The notes under the pieces are model-generated. The model saw nothing but the letters and a program-made list of their open reading frames with translations, did no database searches and was not told the DNA's origin. Shown one piece after another: positions 15,504 through 24,789 of a stretch of 64,000 bases of DNA. The stretch is from assembly GCA_002399285.1 (NCBI GenBank), contig DHDI01000002.1, forward strand, positions 126,417 through 190,416. The letters are read 5' to 3'. Numbering within the stretch: position 1 is the first letter of the stretch; every line of letters begins with the position of its first letter. Made by a program: the position numbers and the translations under genes. The stretch comes from Thermoanaerobacterales bacterium UBA4880. GTDB taxonomy: Bacteria > Bacillota > Thermoanaerobacteria > Thermoanaerobacterales > UBA4877.

Positions 15504-16550
15504 TCAATTAAGCGAAACCGTGATATAGATTTTTTCGATCGAGTCAACAGGCTGGATATAGCAGTCAATTACCACGGCGTCGGAATCCGTACCGGGATTG
15601 ACCGTGACGTCATCGGCCGTGAAATTCTGAATCGCATTCATCCGTTGCAGCTCGTTGAAGTATTCGATCAGTGTCGCCCGAAGCGACGACCTACCGTCGG
15701 GGTTATTGTCTATCTCGCCGACATAGTTTGACTCGTATATCTCCGTGATGTCATTATTTATGCCGTCGATAGTACGGATTACGCGATTCTTTTTAAACAT
15801 CTTGCCCTTTTCATCCGTAACCGTTGTGAGCGAGTTAATATCATATACTGCGGTTACATTCTGCGCTGTGTCGACCTTGAATATGAATTGGCCGGCCGTT
15901 ACCGCGGCTTCCATCTCGGATTTTGTCATTCTCGGGACTACATCAATCGCGCCGGCATACTTCTGGCCGGTATTCGATTTGTTTATGTTCGCACCAGCTG
16001 TCTGTCCTGCTACCCATGCGGTACACTGCGCAGGTGTCAATTCCGTGCCATCGGACAGCTTCACGCCCTGTGATACGTTTATAATGGACTCAATATCAGC
16101 TGTCATATTTGCCATGACTGCCTGTATCTTAACGCCCTCATCCTCTCTCATGCCTTCTATCCATGTTTTGATAACCGTCTGATTTGCTGTATAGGTAGAG
16201 CCGGTATAAGGATAAGCCAAAGTGTTAAAGTGTACCGTCCGTAACGCCACTAATGCAGCCGTAATAGTATCTACATCGTGTTCTGTACCTAAGTTATAGA
16301 CAAGCACGGTCTTAGCGCCCTTCAAGGCTTCGTTTACAAGCAGCTTGTCTGCAGCTGTTGTCCCTGTCGGGTATTTGCTCGCGTCCGTGGCTGTAATCTC
16401 ATACATATCCCCCACGACGCCCGTGCTCATTTCTTGCATCAGCACTACTGTCCCCCTCTCTCCTGGTGTGATGGAAAGGGGAGCGTTGGTACGGAAGTTC
16501 AAGTACGCCCCGGGAAGTATTTTGTTCTGTTCTGTCCACGTTCCTGCCAT
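15504..16550 (-). CDS. Tail sheath protein (XkdK-like)
   Basis: A protein of 348 aa. The family features are GTWTEQNKILPGAYLNFR at the start, a central domain with the Ala/Thr-rich PYTGSTYTANQTVIKTWIEGMREDEG, and the C-terminal domain ending in IQPVDSIEKIYITVSLN, which mediates sheath contraction. It is shorter than many sheaths (PBSX XkdK is about 466 aa) but contains N- and C-terminal handshake regions. Confidence 0.93.
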   Translation of the reverse strand: MAGTWTEQNKILPGAYLNFRTNAPLSITPGERGTVVLMQEMSTGVVGDMYEITATDASKYPTGTTAADKLLVNEALKGAKTVLVYNLGTEHDVDTITAALVALRTVHFNTLAYPYTGSTYTANQTVIKTWIEGMREDEGVKIQAVMANMTADIESIINVSQGVKLSDGTELTPAQCTAWVAGQTAGANINKSNTGQKYAGAIDVVPRMTKSEMEAAVTAGQFIFKVDTAQNVTAVYDINSLTTVTDEKGKMFKKNRVIRTIDGINNDITEIYESNYVGEIDNNPDGRSSLRATLIEYFNELQRMNAIQNFTADDVTVNPGTDSDAVVIDCYIQPVDSIEKIYITVSLN

Positions 16551-16554
16551 ATAA

Positions 16555-16968
16555 TCACTCCTTTATATTTGGATTTGTTTCTTGCGTCTGCATTTTTGCG
16601 TTTTCTTCAATCCGCATTTCCGAATAGTCGATAGAAAAGAGAAAATGCAGTACATTATCTGTTATCCGCGCTTCCTTATTCAGCACTCTATATACGCCGA
16701 TCAGGTCAAAAGCATGGAACAGATCCTCCGACACCGAAAAGCAATCTTCTTTTATCTCGGGAGTAGGTTTCGCGCTGAAAAAAGCCACATCAAACGAAAC
16801 GTGACTTCTAAACTTTTCACTTAGCCGTTTTTTATAATTCTGGTTGATCAGCATTATTAGGAAGGAGGGTGTTTTAAACTTTTGCGGGACGTCCTCGTCA
16901 TATATCGTGTACCCCGGGAACGCCGCCAAAATGGCGTCTACAATAGCCTGCCTCACGTCAGTGATCAT
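16555..16968 (-). CDS. Phage tail terminator-like protein (DUF6838-like)
   Basis: A protein of 137 aa starting MITDVRQAIVDAILAAFPGYTIYDEDVPQ, with QNYKKRLSEKFRSHVSFDVAFF. It is placed between the gp10-like protein and the sheath, the position of tail terminator or neck proteins in PBSX (xkdJ region). It overlaps the previous gene by 11 bases. Confidence 0.75.
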   Translation of the reverse strand: MITDVRQAIVDAILAAFPGYTIYDEDVPQKFKTPSFLIMLINQNYKKRLSEKFRSHVSFDVAFFSAKPTPEIKEDCFSVSEDLFHAFDLIGVYRVLNKEARITDNVLHFLFSIDYSEMRIEENAKMQTQETNPNIKE

Positions 16969-17368
16969 GTTTTTTATTCACCCTCTCTACCTCTTTTTCA
17001 AACTCTTTAGCCATAGTCTTGTCAACCTTGTCTATTGCGTGTTCAAGCATGTATTTGCCCTTTATAAAGCCCACGGTTTCACCGGATTTATTAACCACTC
17101 TATGACCGTCATTTACAAAACTGCTGTAATCCGCGGAGTTCATAAGCACCTTTGCGACCCCATCCCGTAATTTGACAGCATGGCTTGTAAACCAACTGCC
17201 ACGCATGAAACCGGATAGCACCGGCGTATTCTTTGCCGCGTCTGCCATCCCTGCATTAACGGCCTTATTCAGTACTTTTACGTCGATGTCGGATATGTCA
17301 TCAAACATGGCTTTAAGCTCTTTCCGATATCGGTCGATCGCTGCTCTATTCTCGCTTTCGTTGCTCAT
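16958..17368 (-). CDS. HK97 gp10-like head-tail protein (XkdI-like)
   Basis: A protein of 136 aa. The ADAAKNTPVLSGFMRGSWF and VLMNSADYSSFVNDGHRVV motifs are diagnostic of the HK97 gp10 family of tail-completion proteins. Confidence 0.9.
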   Translation of the reverse strand: MSNESENRAAIDRYRKELKAMFDDISDIDVKVLNKAVNAGMADAAKNTPVLSGFMRGSWFTSHAVKLRDGVAKVLMNSADYSSFVNDGHRVVNKSGETVGFIKGKYMLEHAIDKVDKTMAKEFEKEVERVNKKHDH

Positions 17369-17703
17369 GCTGTATCCATCCTCTTCACGGCAAATTCCTG
17401 GTGATCGCCATATGGGAAACCTTCGCCAACGCTTAGCGTGGTTTGTCTGCCGTTCCGCTGTATAACCTCTATTTCATCGCCTTCCTGAATATCGACATCA
17501 AGGCCGCAAAATAAGGTATAGGAATTAACGATAGTCGGTACTCCGCTGCCGGTATCGACCAGTGAACCCTTGCTGTAGTGACACTTAACATAGGTATCAT
17601 TTACTTTAGCTCTCACGGTCTTTGTGACGCCATTTACAATGCGTTCCTCCCAGCGGTATATATCTATTTTATCACTCCAAAGTCTTTCCAGCGGGCCACT
17701 CAT
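17365..17703 (-). CDS. Phage head closure protein (XkdH-like)
   Basis: A protein of 112 aa, beta-rich, with WSDKIDIYRWEERIVNGVTKTV and a late DGDEIEVIQRNGRQTTLSVGE-type strand pair. It occupies the stopper (head closure) position between connector and gp10 genes and overlaps each by four bases. Confidence 0.82.
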   Translation of the reverse strand: MSGPLERLWSDKIDIYRWEERIVNGVTKTVRAKVNDTYVKCHYSKGSLVDTGSGVPTIVNSYTLFCGLDVDIQEGDEIEVIQRNGRQTTLSVGEGFPYGDHQEFAVKRMDTA

Positions 17704-18041
17704 ATTCGCAGCCTCCGAAACGCGCGGAGTACCCTCATATCCTCATCAGACAGCCCGTAGATAGTCTCTTTTGATGTTTTTTCGTCTACGTTATACGTTA
17801 TAGAGGTATCACCCTCTTTAACGGATTTCACATCAAATACGGCGTCAGAACCGTTCTGTGCTTCATAATCCATGATGTTCTTAACTTTTTTTCTGATATA
17901 AGGCTCCAATTCTAACGGTAGTTCATCAAGATTGCAAAAGTTTAAGGCACCTTGAATGATGTCCGATATAAGAAGATCGTGGGTATCGTCTATTAGTTTT
18001 AGGTGCTGCTTGACCAGGGTTTTCATTTCCTCGGTAGTCAT
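17700..18041 (-). CDS. Phage head-tail connector (gp6/YqbG-like)
   Basis: A protein of 113 aa, mainly helical (EEMKTLVKQHLKLIDDTHDLLISDIIQGALNFCNL ... RKKVKNIMDYEAQN), typical of the head-tail adaptor that binds the portal. It is the first gene of the head-tail joining group after the capsid region. Confidence 0.82.
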   Translation of the reverse strand: MTTEEMKTLVKQHLKLIDDTHDLLISDIIQGALNFCNLDELPLELEPYIRKKVKNIMDYEAQNGSDAVFDVKSVKEGDTSITYNVDEKTSKETIYGLSDEDMRVLRAFRRLRI

Positions 18042-18070
18042 ATCATCACCGCCTAACTGAAAGAAGGCCG

Positions 18071-18217
18071 CTATTGCGCAGCCTTCCCATTTGTTTTTTC
18101 CTTTAATTCCTTTTCTTTCTCTGCCTTTTTCTTGGCTTCCTTTTCAGCCTTCTCTAATGCCTTTTTCAAAACAGCTTCCTGCTCCCTGCGCTTCCTCTGA
18201 AACGCTGTAGCGCTCAT
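18071..18217 (-). CDS. Small highly charged Lys/Glu helical phage protein
   Basis: A protein of 48 aa, beginning MSATAFQRKRREQEAVLKKA and then almost wholly Lys/Glu/Ala repeats ending in KAAQ. The ATG at 18217 directly follows the capsid gene stop. PBSX-type phages often carry a very short basic or Rho-N-like protein in this position; this one may be a minor head component. The function is unknown. Confidence 0.65.
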   Translation of the reverse strand: MSATAFQRKRREQEAVLKKALEKAEKEAKKKAEKEKELKEKTNGKAAQ

Positions 18218-18228
18218 ATCTACGCCTC

Positions 18229-19188
18229 CTATGCTATTTTGTGCTTAAACTGGACGATACGAATATTTTTGTTCTCGTACTTTCTCTCCCAGCTCGTAGC
18301 CTTTGCCAGCTCCGTATTTGTAGGAGAAGCACCGGCAGCACTCCCAACCCATGCAATCCCTCTTGGATGGAGTATGAAGTGTCTGCGATTGATCAGGATA
18401 TCATCGCCGGCGAGACTATCCCTATCTGTCTCTGTCGGCATCGGTACATTGCCGTTACCTCTGCCAATTGCGCCCTCACCAAAAAGGTACGTAGTATACA
18501 CACCACCAGAGACAGGGCAGCCGTCATCAACGATAACCCTCTTGGTCATGTAATACGGTACTCGCGGGTTCGCGTCGGACTCTCTCACGTACTCGATCAA
18601 GTCAAGCTTTGCAAGGTAGGTTTCAACGGCGCTATGCATTGCTATAGCCGTCAGCCGGTCCTTTGCATCGCCTAAAAGCTGCTGCGCATCAAGGAAATTA
18701 GATCCATCGATCAATGCTGCGTCGTCGGCCCCGCCGCTTATATCTTTCACGTTCCCTGTCATAGAAGCCGCACCCATGGCGCCGGTAAGTACACTTATAA
18801 GGGTCTTCTGTTCCATTCTCGCCCAGTATGCTGCCACCAGATCACCGATAGCCCTCATCGGGTCATCACCGGAAAGTGCCTTTGCTAAATCATTTGCGCT
18901 CCATGCCTTGCCACGTTCAAGCAGCACAGCTATATCCTGCCCGGCGGTGATCTTCTGCGGGGTTAATGCAGTACTGTCGGACAACACCTCGTCGTCGCCG
19001 GTAAGGTCGCTCCAGTAGGGCATGTTGACGGTCTTGCCGCCGGAAGACGCAAGCGCGTCAAGCTCGGCATTCGGGACCACAATGCCGCTCTGCACTAATA
19101 CGGACAGCTCCGCTGTTCTTTCAATTACGTATGGATTGAATACCTCTGGGACTATTACATCCGCTATTTGTGTTTTAGCCATTCTCAT
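18229..19188 (-). CDS. Major capsid protein
   Basis: A protein of 319 aa of the HK97-fold group used by PBSX-like phages. Recognisable parts are VIVPEVFNPYVIERTAELSVLVQSGI at the start, MPYWSDLTGDDEV, an E-loop-like region around GKAWSANDLAKALSGDDPMRAIGDLVAAYW, and the C-terminal HFILHPRGIAWVG strand. It follows the scaffold gene, as expected. Confidence 0.93.
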   Translation of the reverse strand: MRMAKTQIADVIVPEVFNPYVIERTAELSVLVQSGIVVPNAELDALASSGGKTVNMPYWSDLTGDDEVLSDSTALTPQKITAGQDIAVLLERGKAWSANDLAKALSGDDPMRAIGDLVAAYWARMEQKTLISVLTGAMGAASMTGNVKDISGGADDAALIDGSNFLDAQQLLGDAKDRLTAIAMHSAVETYLAKLDLIEYVRESDANPRVPYYMTKRVIVDDGCPVSGGVYTTYLFGEGAIGRGNGNVPMPTETDRDSLAGDDILINRRHFILHPRGIAWVGSAAGASPTNTELAKATSWERKYENKNIRIVQFKHKIA

Positions 19189-19207
19189 ATCACCTCAAAT
19201 TTTTAAT

Positions 19208-19828
19208 TTATTTGGCCTCAGCCATTAGTTGTTTGGCAAGGTCAGGTTCCTCTTTGAGAAGTCTCCCTTGCGCCGTCAAATTGAAAAAATCCTTGCTCCA
19301 CGGATTCTTCACGCCCGCAGGGTTAGTGTCCTTGTTATAGGGCGCGTTGCCTTTCACTTGCGGCGTAAACAGATCCTTGTACTGCTCTTTGATCGTTTTT
19401 ATTTGTTCATCCAAACCTTCTACAGTTCCGTCTGCGTTGACGGCAAGTTTTTCCTTATCAAACTTTGTCGTGAGCAGATCGGGGTATTTGGTATCGGTCA
19501 ACTTAGCCTGGATTGCAGCATTGAGCTGCAGCTCTTTGATCCTTGCCTCGTAGTCATCCTTGGTCTTTTTATTCGTCTCCTGCAGCTCCTTGATCGTCTT
19601 CTCTGCTTCTTCGTCGCCCTTGACCTTTTCAGCCAGGTCTTTTAACTGCTTATCGCGGTCTTTGATCTGCTGCTCCAATTCCTTCTTAGTGTCGTTTAGA
19701 GTATTAAACTCTGACTTTGGTACTGCGTTCTTGGGAAACTCTTCCCTAATGAGCTTCATCAATGCATCTATGTCAAGTTTCCCGTCGATAATTGCCGCTT
19801 TTTTAAGTAATTCCTTAAGCCAATCCAT
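19208..19828 (-). CDS. Scaffold protein (GP20 family)
   Basis: A protein of 206 aa, with a long charged coiled coil at about 35-115 and a C-terminal hinge with NPWSKDFFNLTAQGRLLKEEPDLAKQLM, the capsid-binding helix of gp20-like minor structural/scaffold proteins. It directs capsid assembly and is then released or degraded. Confidence 0.9.
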   Translation of the reverse strand: MDWLKELLKKAAIIDGKLDIDALMKLIREEFPKNAVPKSEFNTLNDTKKELEQQIKDRDKQLKDLAEKVKGDEEAEKTIKELQETNKKTKDDYEARIKELQLNAAIQAKLTDTKYPDLLTTKFDKEKLAVNADGTVEGLDEQIKTIKEQYKDLFTPQVKGNAPYNKDTNPAGVKNPWSKDFFNLTAQGRLLKEEPDLAKQLMAEAK

Positions 19829-19848
19829 TTCAATTCCTCCATAGATTT

Positions 19849-19935
19849 TTATTCCCGCTCTCCGGGTGTTGGGATTCTGCCGTTATTCTCCGGCGGAGTT
19901 AGTTTAACGTCATTCCGGACATAAAAATAAGACAT
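19849..19935 (-). CDS. Short conserved-looking phage peptide
   Basis: A frame of 28 codons reads MSYFYVRNDVKLTPPENNGR and then IPTPGERE. The composition looks natural (Pro-rich with a terminal acidic end), and it fills the gap between the metallopeptidase-like gene and the scaffold gene. The ribosome site is weak. Confidence 0.4.
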   Translation of the reverse strand: MSYFYVRNDVKLTPPENNGRIPTPGERE

Positions 19936-20001
19936 ATTAACCCAACGTCTTACAGGGAGATGATGACCGCCTCCTATAAACAGTCCGCTTCTTGGAATAC
20001 T

Positions 20002-20313
20002 TTAAGAATTTTTGGAAACTGTAAAGCCAACCCAATCAACCATTTCTTCGTTCCGTGCCCATATATCAGCACTATTTGAATTTTCTTCAAGTCCGCTTTC
20101 ATGCAGGAATGCGTGTATAATTTCATGCCTTAATACTTTCTTTCTGTGCCATTCAATATCTTCTTGGTATGTATCTGGATTAGGCTGCATCTGTGCTATT
20201 ACTATTTCTTTTCTGCTTCTGTCACAAAATCCATCGCAAGTTTCTAAATATGGCTCTTCCTCATCTGTTTTATAAAGTACTTTATATTCAGTACCCAAAA
20301 TATTCAACTGCAT
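20002..20313 (-). CDS. Phage zinc-metallopeptidase-like protein (HExxH)
   Basis: A protein of 103 aa. RHEIIHAFLHESGL carries the HExxH zinc motif, and a later Glu-rich NEEMVDWVGF segment could supply the third ligand. Similar small proteins occur in clostridial phage head modules. It may be a prohead or repressor protease. No substrate can be inferred. Confidence 0.65.
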   Translation of the reverse strand: MQLNILGTEYKVLYKTDEEEPYLETCDGFCDRSRKEIVIAQMQPNPDTYQEDIEWHRKKVLRHEIIHAFLHESGLEENSNSADIWARNEEMVDWVGFTVSKNS

Positions 20314-20336
20314 TTAATCCTCCTTTTGAGCATAAT

Positions 20337-20374
20337 AAAAGCACTTACTGTTTTTTATTAGTAAGTGCTTTTAT
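20337..20374. terminator. Intrinsic terminator
   Basis: Stem AAAGCACTTACT with AGTAAGTGCTTT and U-rich flanks, overlapping the end of the small gene at 20371. It separates the minor-head/toxin/immunity group from the metallopeptidase-like gene. Confidence 0.7.
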
Positions 20375-20550
20375 TCTTCGTTTGAATGTATTACTTTTTC
20401 AATGTCGTCTATCACAACATCAATTGTCTCCCAATCAGAAGGAGAACTGCCAACATCAGCCATAAAATCTGTTTCGCTAAACTTTTCTACAATAGCTGCT
20501 CTTCTACCATCTTTTAATAATACGGTATCATATTGTTCAACTTTCATCAT
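20371..20550 (-). CDS. Small SH3-like protein, probable immunity partner (DUF4926-like)
   Basis: A protein of 59 aa that is missing from ordinary ORF lists. It starts MMKVEQYDTVLLKDGRRAA and continues with a strand-rich pattern and an acidic end (DVVIDDIEKVIHSNEE). It begins inside the end of the minor head/toxin gene (14-base overlap), so the two are made together. DUF4926-like small proteins of this layout often neighbour polymorphic toxin domains, hence the immunity proposal. The family call is from memory of the pattern only. Confidence 0.55.
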   Translation of the reverse strand: MMKVEQYDTVLLKDGRRAAIVEKFSETDFMADVGSSPSDWETIDVVIDDIEKVIHSNEE

Positions 20551-22105
20551 TTCTCACCTCATTAATATAAATACTCGTCATGTGGGTACCACTGGAGCCG
20601 TTCAACCAACCAACTTCAAGATTAACCGGGATATTATGCTTATTGTAAAAAATAATTCGCTGTTCATATTTTACGCCTTGTTTGTTTTTCCCTTTTATTC
20701 TTGATGGATTAAATTTGGCTCTATTCAAAATATCTTCCCTAAACTCCTTATAGTTGTTAATATCATATCCTAATTTATTAGAAATAAGCCTCCCTTTGAT
20801 TAACCCATCTTCATTCTTGCCCGCAAATAGATATTTAGTAAATTTATCTTCAGCAATAATTGCTTTCTCTGCATTTGGTAATTTCAACTCAGGATTATCA
20901 ATCAGTTTCTTTCGCCTTGAATAATCTACTTTTACAAGTCTATAATCCTCACTGTCATTATACTTCAAATTCTGGAAACCATCAAAATTTTTCGGTGTAT
21001 CTTTTCCTAAAACCTCCTTGTATCTTTCATATTGAGCTCTGTCGCCATGCCTATTCTTCCACTTCTTCTCAGCCGTCACAGCAGCAGGATTGCTTTCAAC
21101 ATATTCCTTATGCCATTCGGTATAATTCATATCTGCGTCCACCGTGGTACTTTTTCCTGTCTTCGTATCTCTGGCCGCCCGTGTATCATCCGCAGTATCC
21201 ACGTCTTCATAGTATGGAACCGTAGTACAGCGGCACCATGAATGCTTTGGCGGCAACGTTTCTCCTGTAATACCTTTTCCGATGTCAAATGTCTCCCCGT
21301 CCAGCGGCCCGCAGTCCTCGCATGTTTTCAGGTCCAGCGTAGCAAGCCATTGATACTTTTCTACGCCATCCTCCTGGTATGCGGTCTGGCTTGCTTGCTC
21401 CATTATAAAGCTGCTTTCCGTCTGCAGGAGCCGATACGCTTCATACTTCTTAGTTTTGAACTTCTTAGCGAAATCTGCAGACAGAGTGCTCGGATTTTTC
21501 CCCTGCACAAGCATTGTTGTGATCGATTCGTTCAGCTGCTGCAGCATGTGATCTTTCTGCTTCCATATCCGAGTAGAAAAATCAGCTCCATTGAAAGGAT
21601 ATTTAATTAATTCTTCAATAGTATGTGGATTAACTTGTGCAAATTCTTGATGAAAGCTATGGTATTGGTCTATATTGAACCAGGTCCTATAATACGCATC
21701 TGAATAAACATCCTTCAAGGCATCTTCCCCTTGATATTGATAATCTATGAAATACAGCTCCTGCAGCAAGGCATCTATCTGTTTTTCAAGTGCCTGATAC
21801 CTCGTTATCCTGGCTTTAATGGACATATTGTTAAGCTCAAGGTTATACTTACCCATATTTTCGTTTACCTTGGCTATAAAATCTTTCAGATCTCCTATTT
21901 CAACTTTACTAAGTAACCTTTGAGCATCTGCATAAGATACTATATTGTTTTCATTCATATATCGAACATAAAAATCATTTATAACAGAATGAATTCCCTT
22001 TTTTGACTGCTCAAATGTCTTCTCGAGTCTCTTGTAATACTCTTTAACTTTCATTTCCCCAGCAAGGTACTTTTGTTCCTGCCGAGCCTCCCAATACGAC
22101 ATCAT
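20537..22105 (-). CDS. Minor head protein (SPP1 gp7/Mu gpF-like) fused to a C-terminal toxin-like domain (DUF6883-like)
   Basis: A protein of 522 aa. Residues 1-310 are the minor head protein: a long helical region, TESSFIMEQASQTAY, and the metal-binding end CEDCGPLDGETF ... PPKHSWCRC. After a linker (about 310-400) comes a separate domain from about 405 (LPNAEKAIIAEDKFTKYLFA ... NLEVGWLNGSSG) that resembles DUF6883, a domain found at the ends of polymorphic toxins. A small overlapping gene could encode its immunity partner. A head protein carried into the next cell with the DNA would be a natural delivery vehicle. Head function is confident; the toxin role is inferred. Confidence 0.85.
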   Translation of the reverse strand: MMSYWEARQEQKYLAGEMKVKEYYKRLEKTFEQSKKGIHSVINDFYVRYMNENNIVSYADAQRLLSKVEIGDLKDFIAKVNENMGKYNLELNNMSIKARITRYQALEKQIDALLQELYFIDYQYQGEDALKDVYSDAYYRTWFNIDQYHSFHQEFAQVNPHTIEELIKYPFNGADFSTRIWKQKDHMLQQLNESITTMLVQGKNPSTLSADFAKKFKTKKYEAYRLLQTESSFIMEQASQTAYQEDGVEKYQWLATLDLKTCEDCGPLDGETFDIGKGITGETLPPKHSWCRCTTVPYYEDVDTADDTRAARDTKTGKSTTVDADMNYTEWHKEYVESNPAAVTAEKKWKNRHGDRAQYERYKEVLGKDTPKNFDGFQNLKYNDSEDYRLVKVDYSRRKKLIDNPELKLPNAEKAIIAEDKFTKYLFAGKNEDGLIKGRLISNKLGYDINNYKEFREDILNRAKFNPSRIKGKNKQGVKYEQRIIFYNKHNIPVNLEVGWLNGSSGTHMTSIYINEVRNDES

Positions 22106-23523
22106 TCATCGCCGCCTTCATCGTTCCCCTCGTCAAACTCCGGCGCTATGTCGGTTTGTGCCTCCTTCTCTATTTGTTTCATTTCTTGATCGAGATCTGT
22201 CACAAATGGATGATTTGCAACTATAGTTTGGTGGGATATGACGCCCATACTCTTTACACAGTTATCAACAGTCTCGGCCTGGTTGACCTGGATGTCACGG
22301 TTAAAAATAATCGTGATTTCCTTATCTGAAACCGGCTTTCCTGTCAGTTCCATATACTTATTCACGAAATACAATAACTGTTCAAAAGACCATTTGAAGT
22401 TATCCTCCAGAGCATTACACTTCAAATCCAACCCTGAATAAATGAACGCCAACGCTATACCAGAGGGACTGTTTCCCAGCTTGTCACTGGATTTATCCAC
22501 GCCCTGCCCAAAATCAAAAATATCTTTTTTAAGCTGCTGATAATGCTTTTCCGCAGCGTCCACGTTCAACGGAGTATCAAGTTTATCCAGCCCCGCGTGT
22601 TCATCAGCTTCCACCTTCACAGAACGATAATAAGACAGATCCCGTACGAAGGTAGATAAGTCTTGCCCGTCATAACCTTTTAAAATCATAATATAATTTT
22701 TTATATCCTCAATGTCGTTTGATACATCAGATCTTGTCTTATCATAGTCGTCAATCAGCGTTTTCACAAACTGCAGATCCGGAAACTCAAAATCGTTATT
22801 TTTGAAGGGAATAAACGGTACTCTCTCCCAACTGCCCGGCTGCCCTCCAACCTCGAAATGAGGAAGAACCGTACCACTGCCGGGAACAGTTAGGTATTTC
22901 TCAGCGTCCAATATGACATTCCCGTCTTCGTCCTGCGTATAGTAAGTAACGCCTTCGGGCGTATGATATTCGATTTTCGTCAGATACTTTTTCTGCTTAC
23001 CTTCGTAGGTCTCGACATCGTAATAACGTATAAATGCCTCTAATACCTCATGGTCATTATCGTCCCATATCGGTATACACTGTTCCGATGGGATTTTTAA
23101 CATCTTAAACTCGCCGTCTTCGTTTATGTACGGCTCAAGCCACGCCATGCCCTTGTTACTCGCCTCTGTGCCCATTTGGACCAGCTTTTTCTGAAACCTC
23201 TTACCTAGGATCTCAGTCACAGCATAAAGATAGCCCTGATCCTCACACTGGATAGTGTACGGCTTGACCAAAAGATAGTTGATCTTATCGTCAACCAGCG
23301 TGTGCATGAAACCGTGGGATAGCCGGTTATTTGTTTTGGTCTCGTCCTCTACCAGCCGTTCATCCTCATATCGATACATTTTCCGGTCAAGGATATCATT
23401 CTCAGCCCGATAGTATTTGTCACCTTTCAGCATGAGCCGCCGTTCCTTGGAGGCGTTGAATTCATCGATATTAATTTTTATAATTTCGGGCAACGTCAGC
23501 ATGTTAACATCATTCTGTATCAC
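22102..23523 (-). CDS. Portal protein (SPP1 gp6-like)
   Basis: A protein of 473 aa. It has DKYYRAENDILDR, NRLSHGFMHTLVDDKINYLLVKPY, TEASNKGMAWLEPYIN, and the helical C-terminal part with NSPSGIALAFIYSGLDLKCNA, all typical of SPP1-type portals. It forms the dodecameric gate for DNA packaging and overlaps the minor head gene by four bases. Confidence 0.94.
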   Translation of the reverse strand: MIQNDVNMLTLPEIIKINIDEFNASKERRLMLKGDKYYRAENDILDRKMYRYEDERLVEDETKTNNRLSHGFMHTLVDDKINYLLVKPYTIQCEDQGYLYAVTEILGKRFQKKLVQMGTEASNKGMAWLEPYINEDGEFKMLKIPSEQCIPIWDDNDHEVLEAFIRYYDVETYEGKQKKYLTKIEYHTPEGVTYYTQDEDGNVILDAEKYLTVPGSGTVLPHFEVGGQPGSWERVPFIPFKNNDFEFPDLQFVKTLIDDYDKTRSDVSNDIEDIKNYIMILKGYDGQDLSTFVRDLSYYRSVKVEADEHAGLDKLDTPLNVDAAEKHYQQLKKDIFDFGQGVDKSSDKLGNSPSGIALAFIYSGLDLKCNALEDNFKWSFEQLLYFVNKYMELTGKPVSDKEITIIFNRDIQVNQAETVDNCVKSMGVISHQTIVANHPFVTDLDQEMKQIEKEAQTDIAPEFDEGNDEGGDE

Positions 23524-23538
23524 TTTCTCACCCCATTT

Positions 23539-24789
23539 TTACTTAAATATTTTTAAGCCGCCACCGCGCATATCATCTTCAAGGCTATAGCGTGCAGCGT
23601 CGATGCAGTGATTTTCCTTATCCGGAAATTCGGCCTTAAAGTTCCCATCTTTGTCTTTCTCTAATTCGTAGTTCAAAAACTCCCTGGCTGCGTTTGGGCA
23701 TCGGTCTATGTCGATCGCAATTTCTTCAAGGTCCTGCAAAAACTTTATACCGTAGTCTACACTGTCCGGCCCTTTCACGGCGCCTTTCATCCGTATACCG
23801 TACGTCCTCATTTCGGCTATGGATTTTGGCTCCGCACTGTCTGCTATGATTGTTTGGTGATTTGGATCCCTCGCCTTGATCATTTCCGCAGCTTTCCGGT
23901 TACTCAGGCCGACCTTGTATATTTCGTCGAAAATAAATAGCCGGCGCCTGGTCTTATCGAAGTGCGACCGTAAATATACAAACGGATCCACGGCATACCC
24001 CCAGTCAACGCCACGCTTAACGTGGTCGAAGGATCTGATTTCCTCATCGCTGATCTTTCGTATTTTGACATTCGCGAATACCTCGCCGCCGGTACCGGTG
24101 ACTTCCCCAAGATATTCATGCTTGTATGCGTTCTCGTTAGCAGCTTTCAGGTGCTCCGCTTCAATTAAAAACTGCTCACCAAGCCACTGCTTAGGTACCG
24201 TCAGATAGGTACTATGATGAACTTTCTTGTCCGGCTGCTCAATTAATACCTCTTCATTCACCCAGGACTTTACGCTCTTCGGCGGGTTAAAGGTATAAAA
24301 AACGACGAATTCTTCACCACCACGCATGAAGGACTGATTCAGTGTTCGTACTTCCTCCATACCGTTGAATTCGTCGGTTTCTTCGTACCATATATATTTG
24401 AAATACCCTTTACTTAACTTTGTGGACTTTATTTTCCGCGGTTTGTCTGCGCCGCGGAATAATATTTTCTGTCCTGTAGTAACGTAGGTAAGCTCCATTG
24501 GACTGATTTTTACTTCCCAGTAATTTGATACTCCTAACACATCAACAGCCCATTTCAACTGTTCAAACACGCTGTCCTTCAAATATAAGCCGACTTTCCG
24601 CAGTGCTATACCATTTGCCGCTGGGTCCTTCATCATACCTAAAATAATTTGTATTGCCGCGAACGACGACTTCGTACTGCCCCTGCCGCCCTTAAGCCAA
24701 TAGTGGGTATAGCGACTATTCTTGATGTCATTGTGGATACCGTAGAAGCTAGGCGCTATAAGGTTCGATAATCTAACTGTCTTCCCCAT
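23539..24789 (-). CDS. Terminase large subunit (PBSX family)
   Basis: A protein of 416 aa. ATPase part: GGRGSTKSSFAA is the Walker A-like motif at about 33-44, YIWYEETDEF the Walker B region, with FYTFNPP as coupling motif. Nuclease part: GVDWGYAVDP, IIADSAEPKSIAEM and the late DKENHCIDAARYSLED supply the acidic residues. It powers DNA translocation and cuts the concatemer. It overlaps the small subunit by 17 bases. Confidence 0.95.
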   Translation of the reverse strand: MGKTVRLSNLIAPSFYGIHNDIKNSRYTHYWLKGGRGSTKSSFAAIQIILGMMKDPAANGIALRKVGLYLKDSVFEQLKWAVDVLGVSNYWEVKISPMELTYVTTGQKILFRGADKPRKIKSTKLSKGYFKYIWYEETDEFNGMEEVRTLNQSFMRGGEEFVVFYTFNPPKSVKSWVNEEVLIEQPDKKVHHSTYLTVPKQWLGEQFLIEAEHLKAANENAYKHEYLGEVTGTGGEVFANVKIRKISDEEIRSFDHVKRGVDWGYAVDPFVYLRSHFDKTRRRLFIFDEIYKVGLSNRKAAEMIKARDPNHQTIIADSAEPKSIAEMRTYGIRMKGAVKGPDSVDYGIKFLQDLEEIAIDIDRCPNAAREFLNYELEKDKDGNFKAEFPDKENHCIDAARYSLEDDMRGGGLKIFK

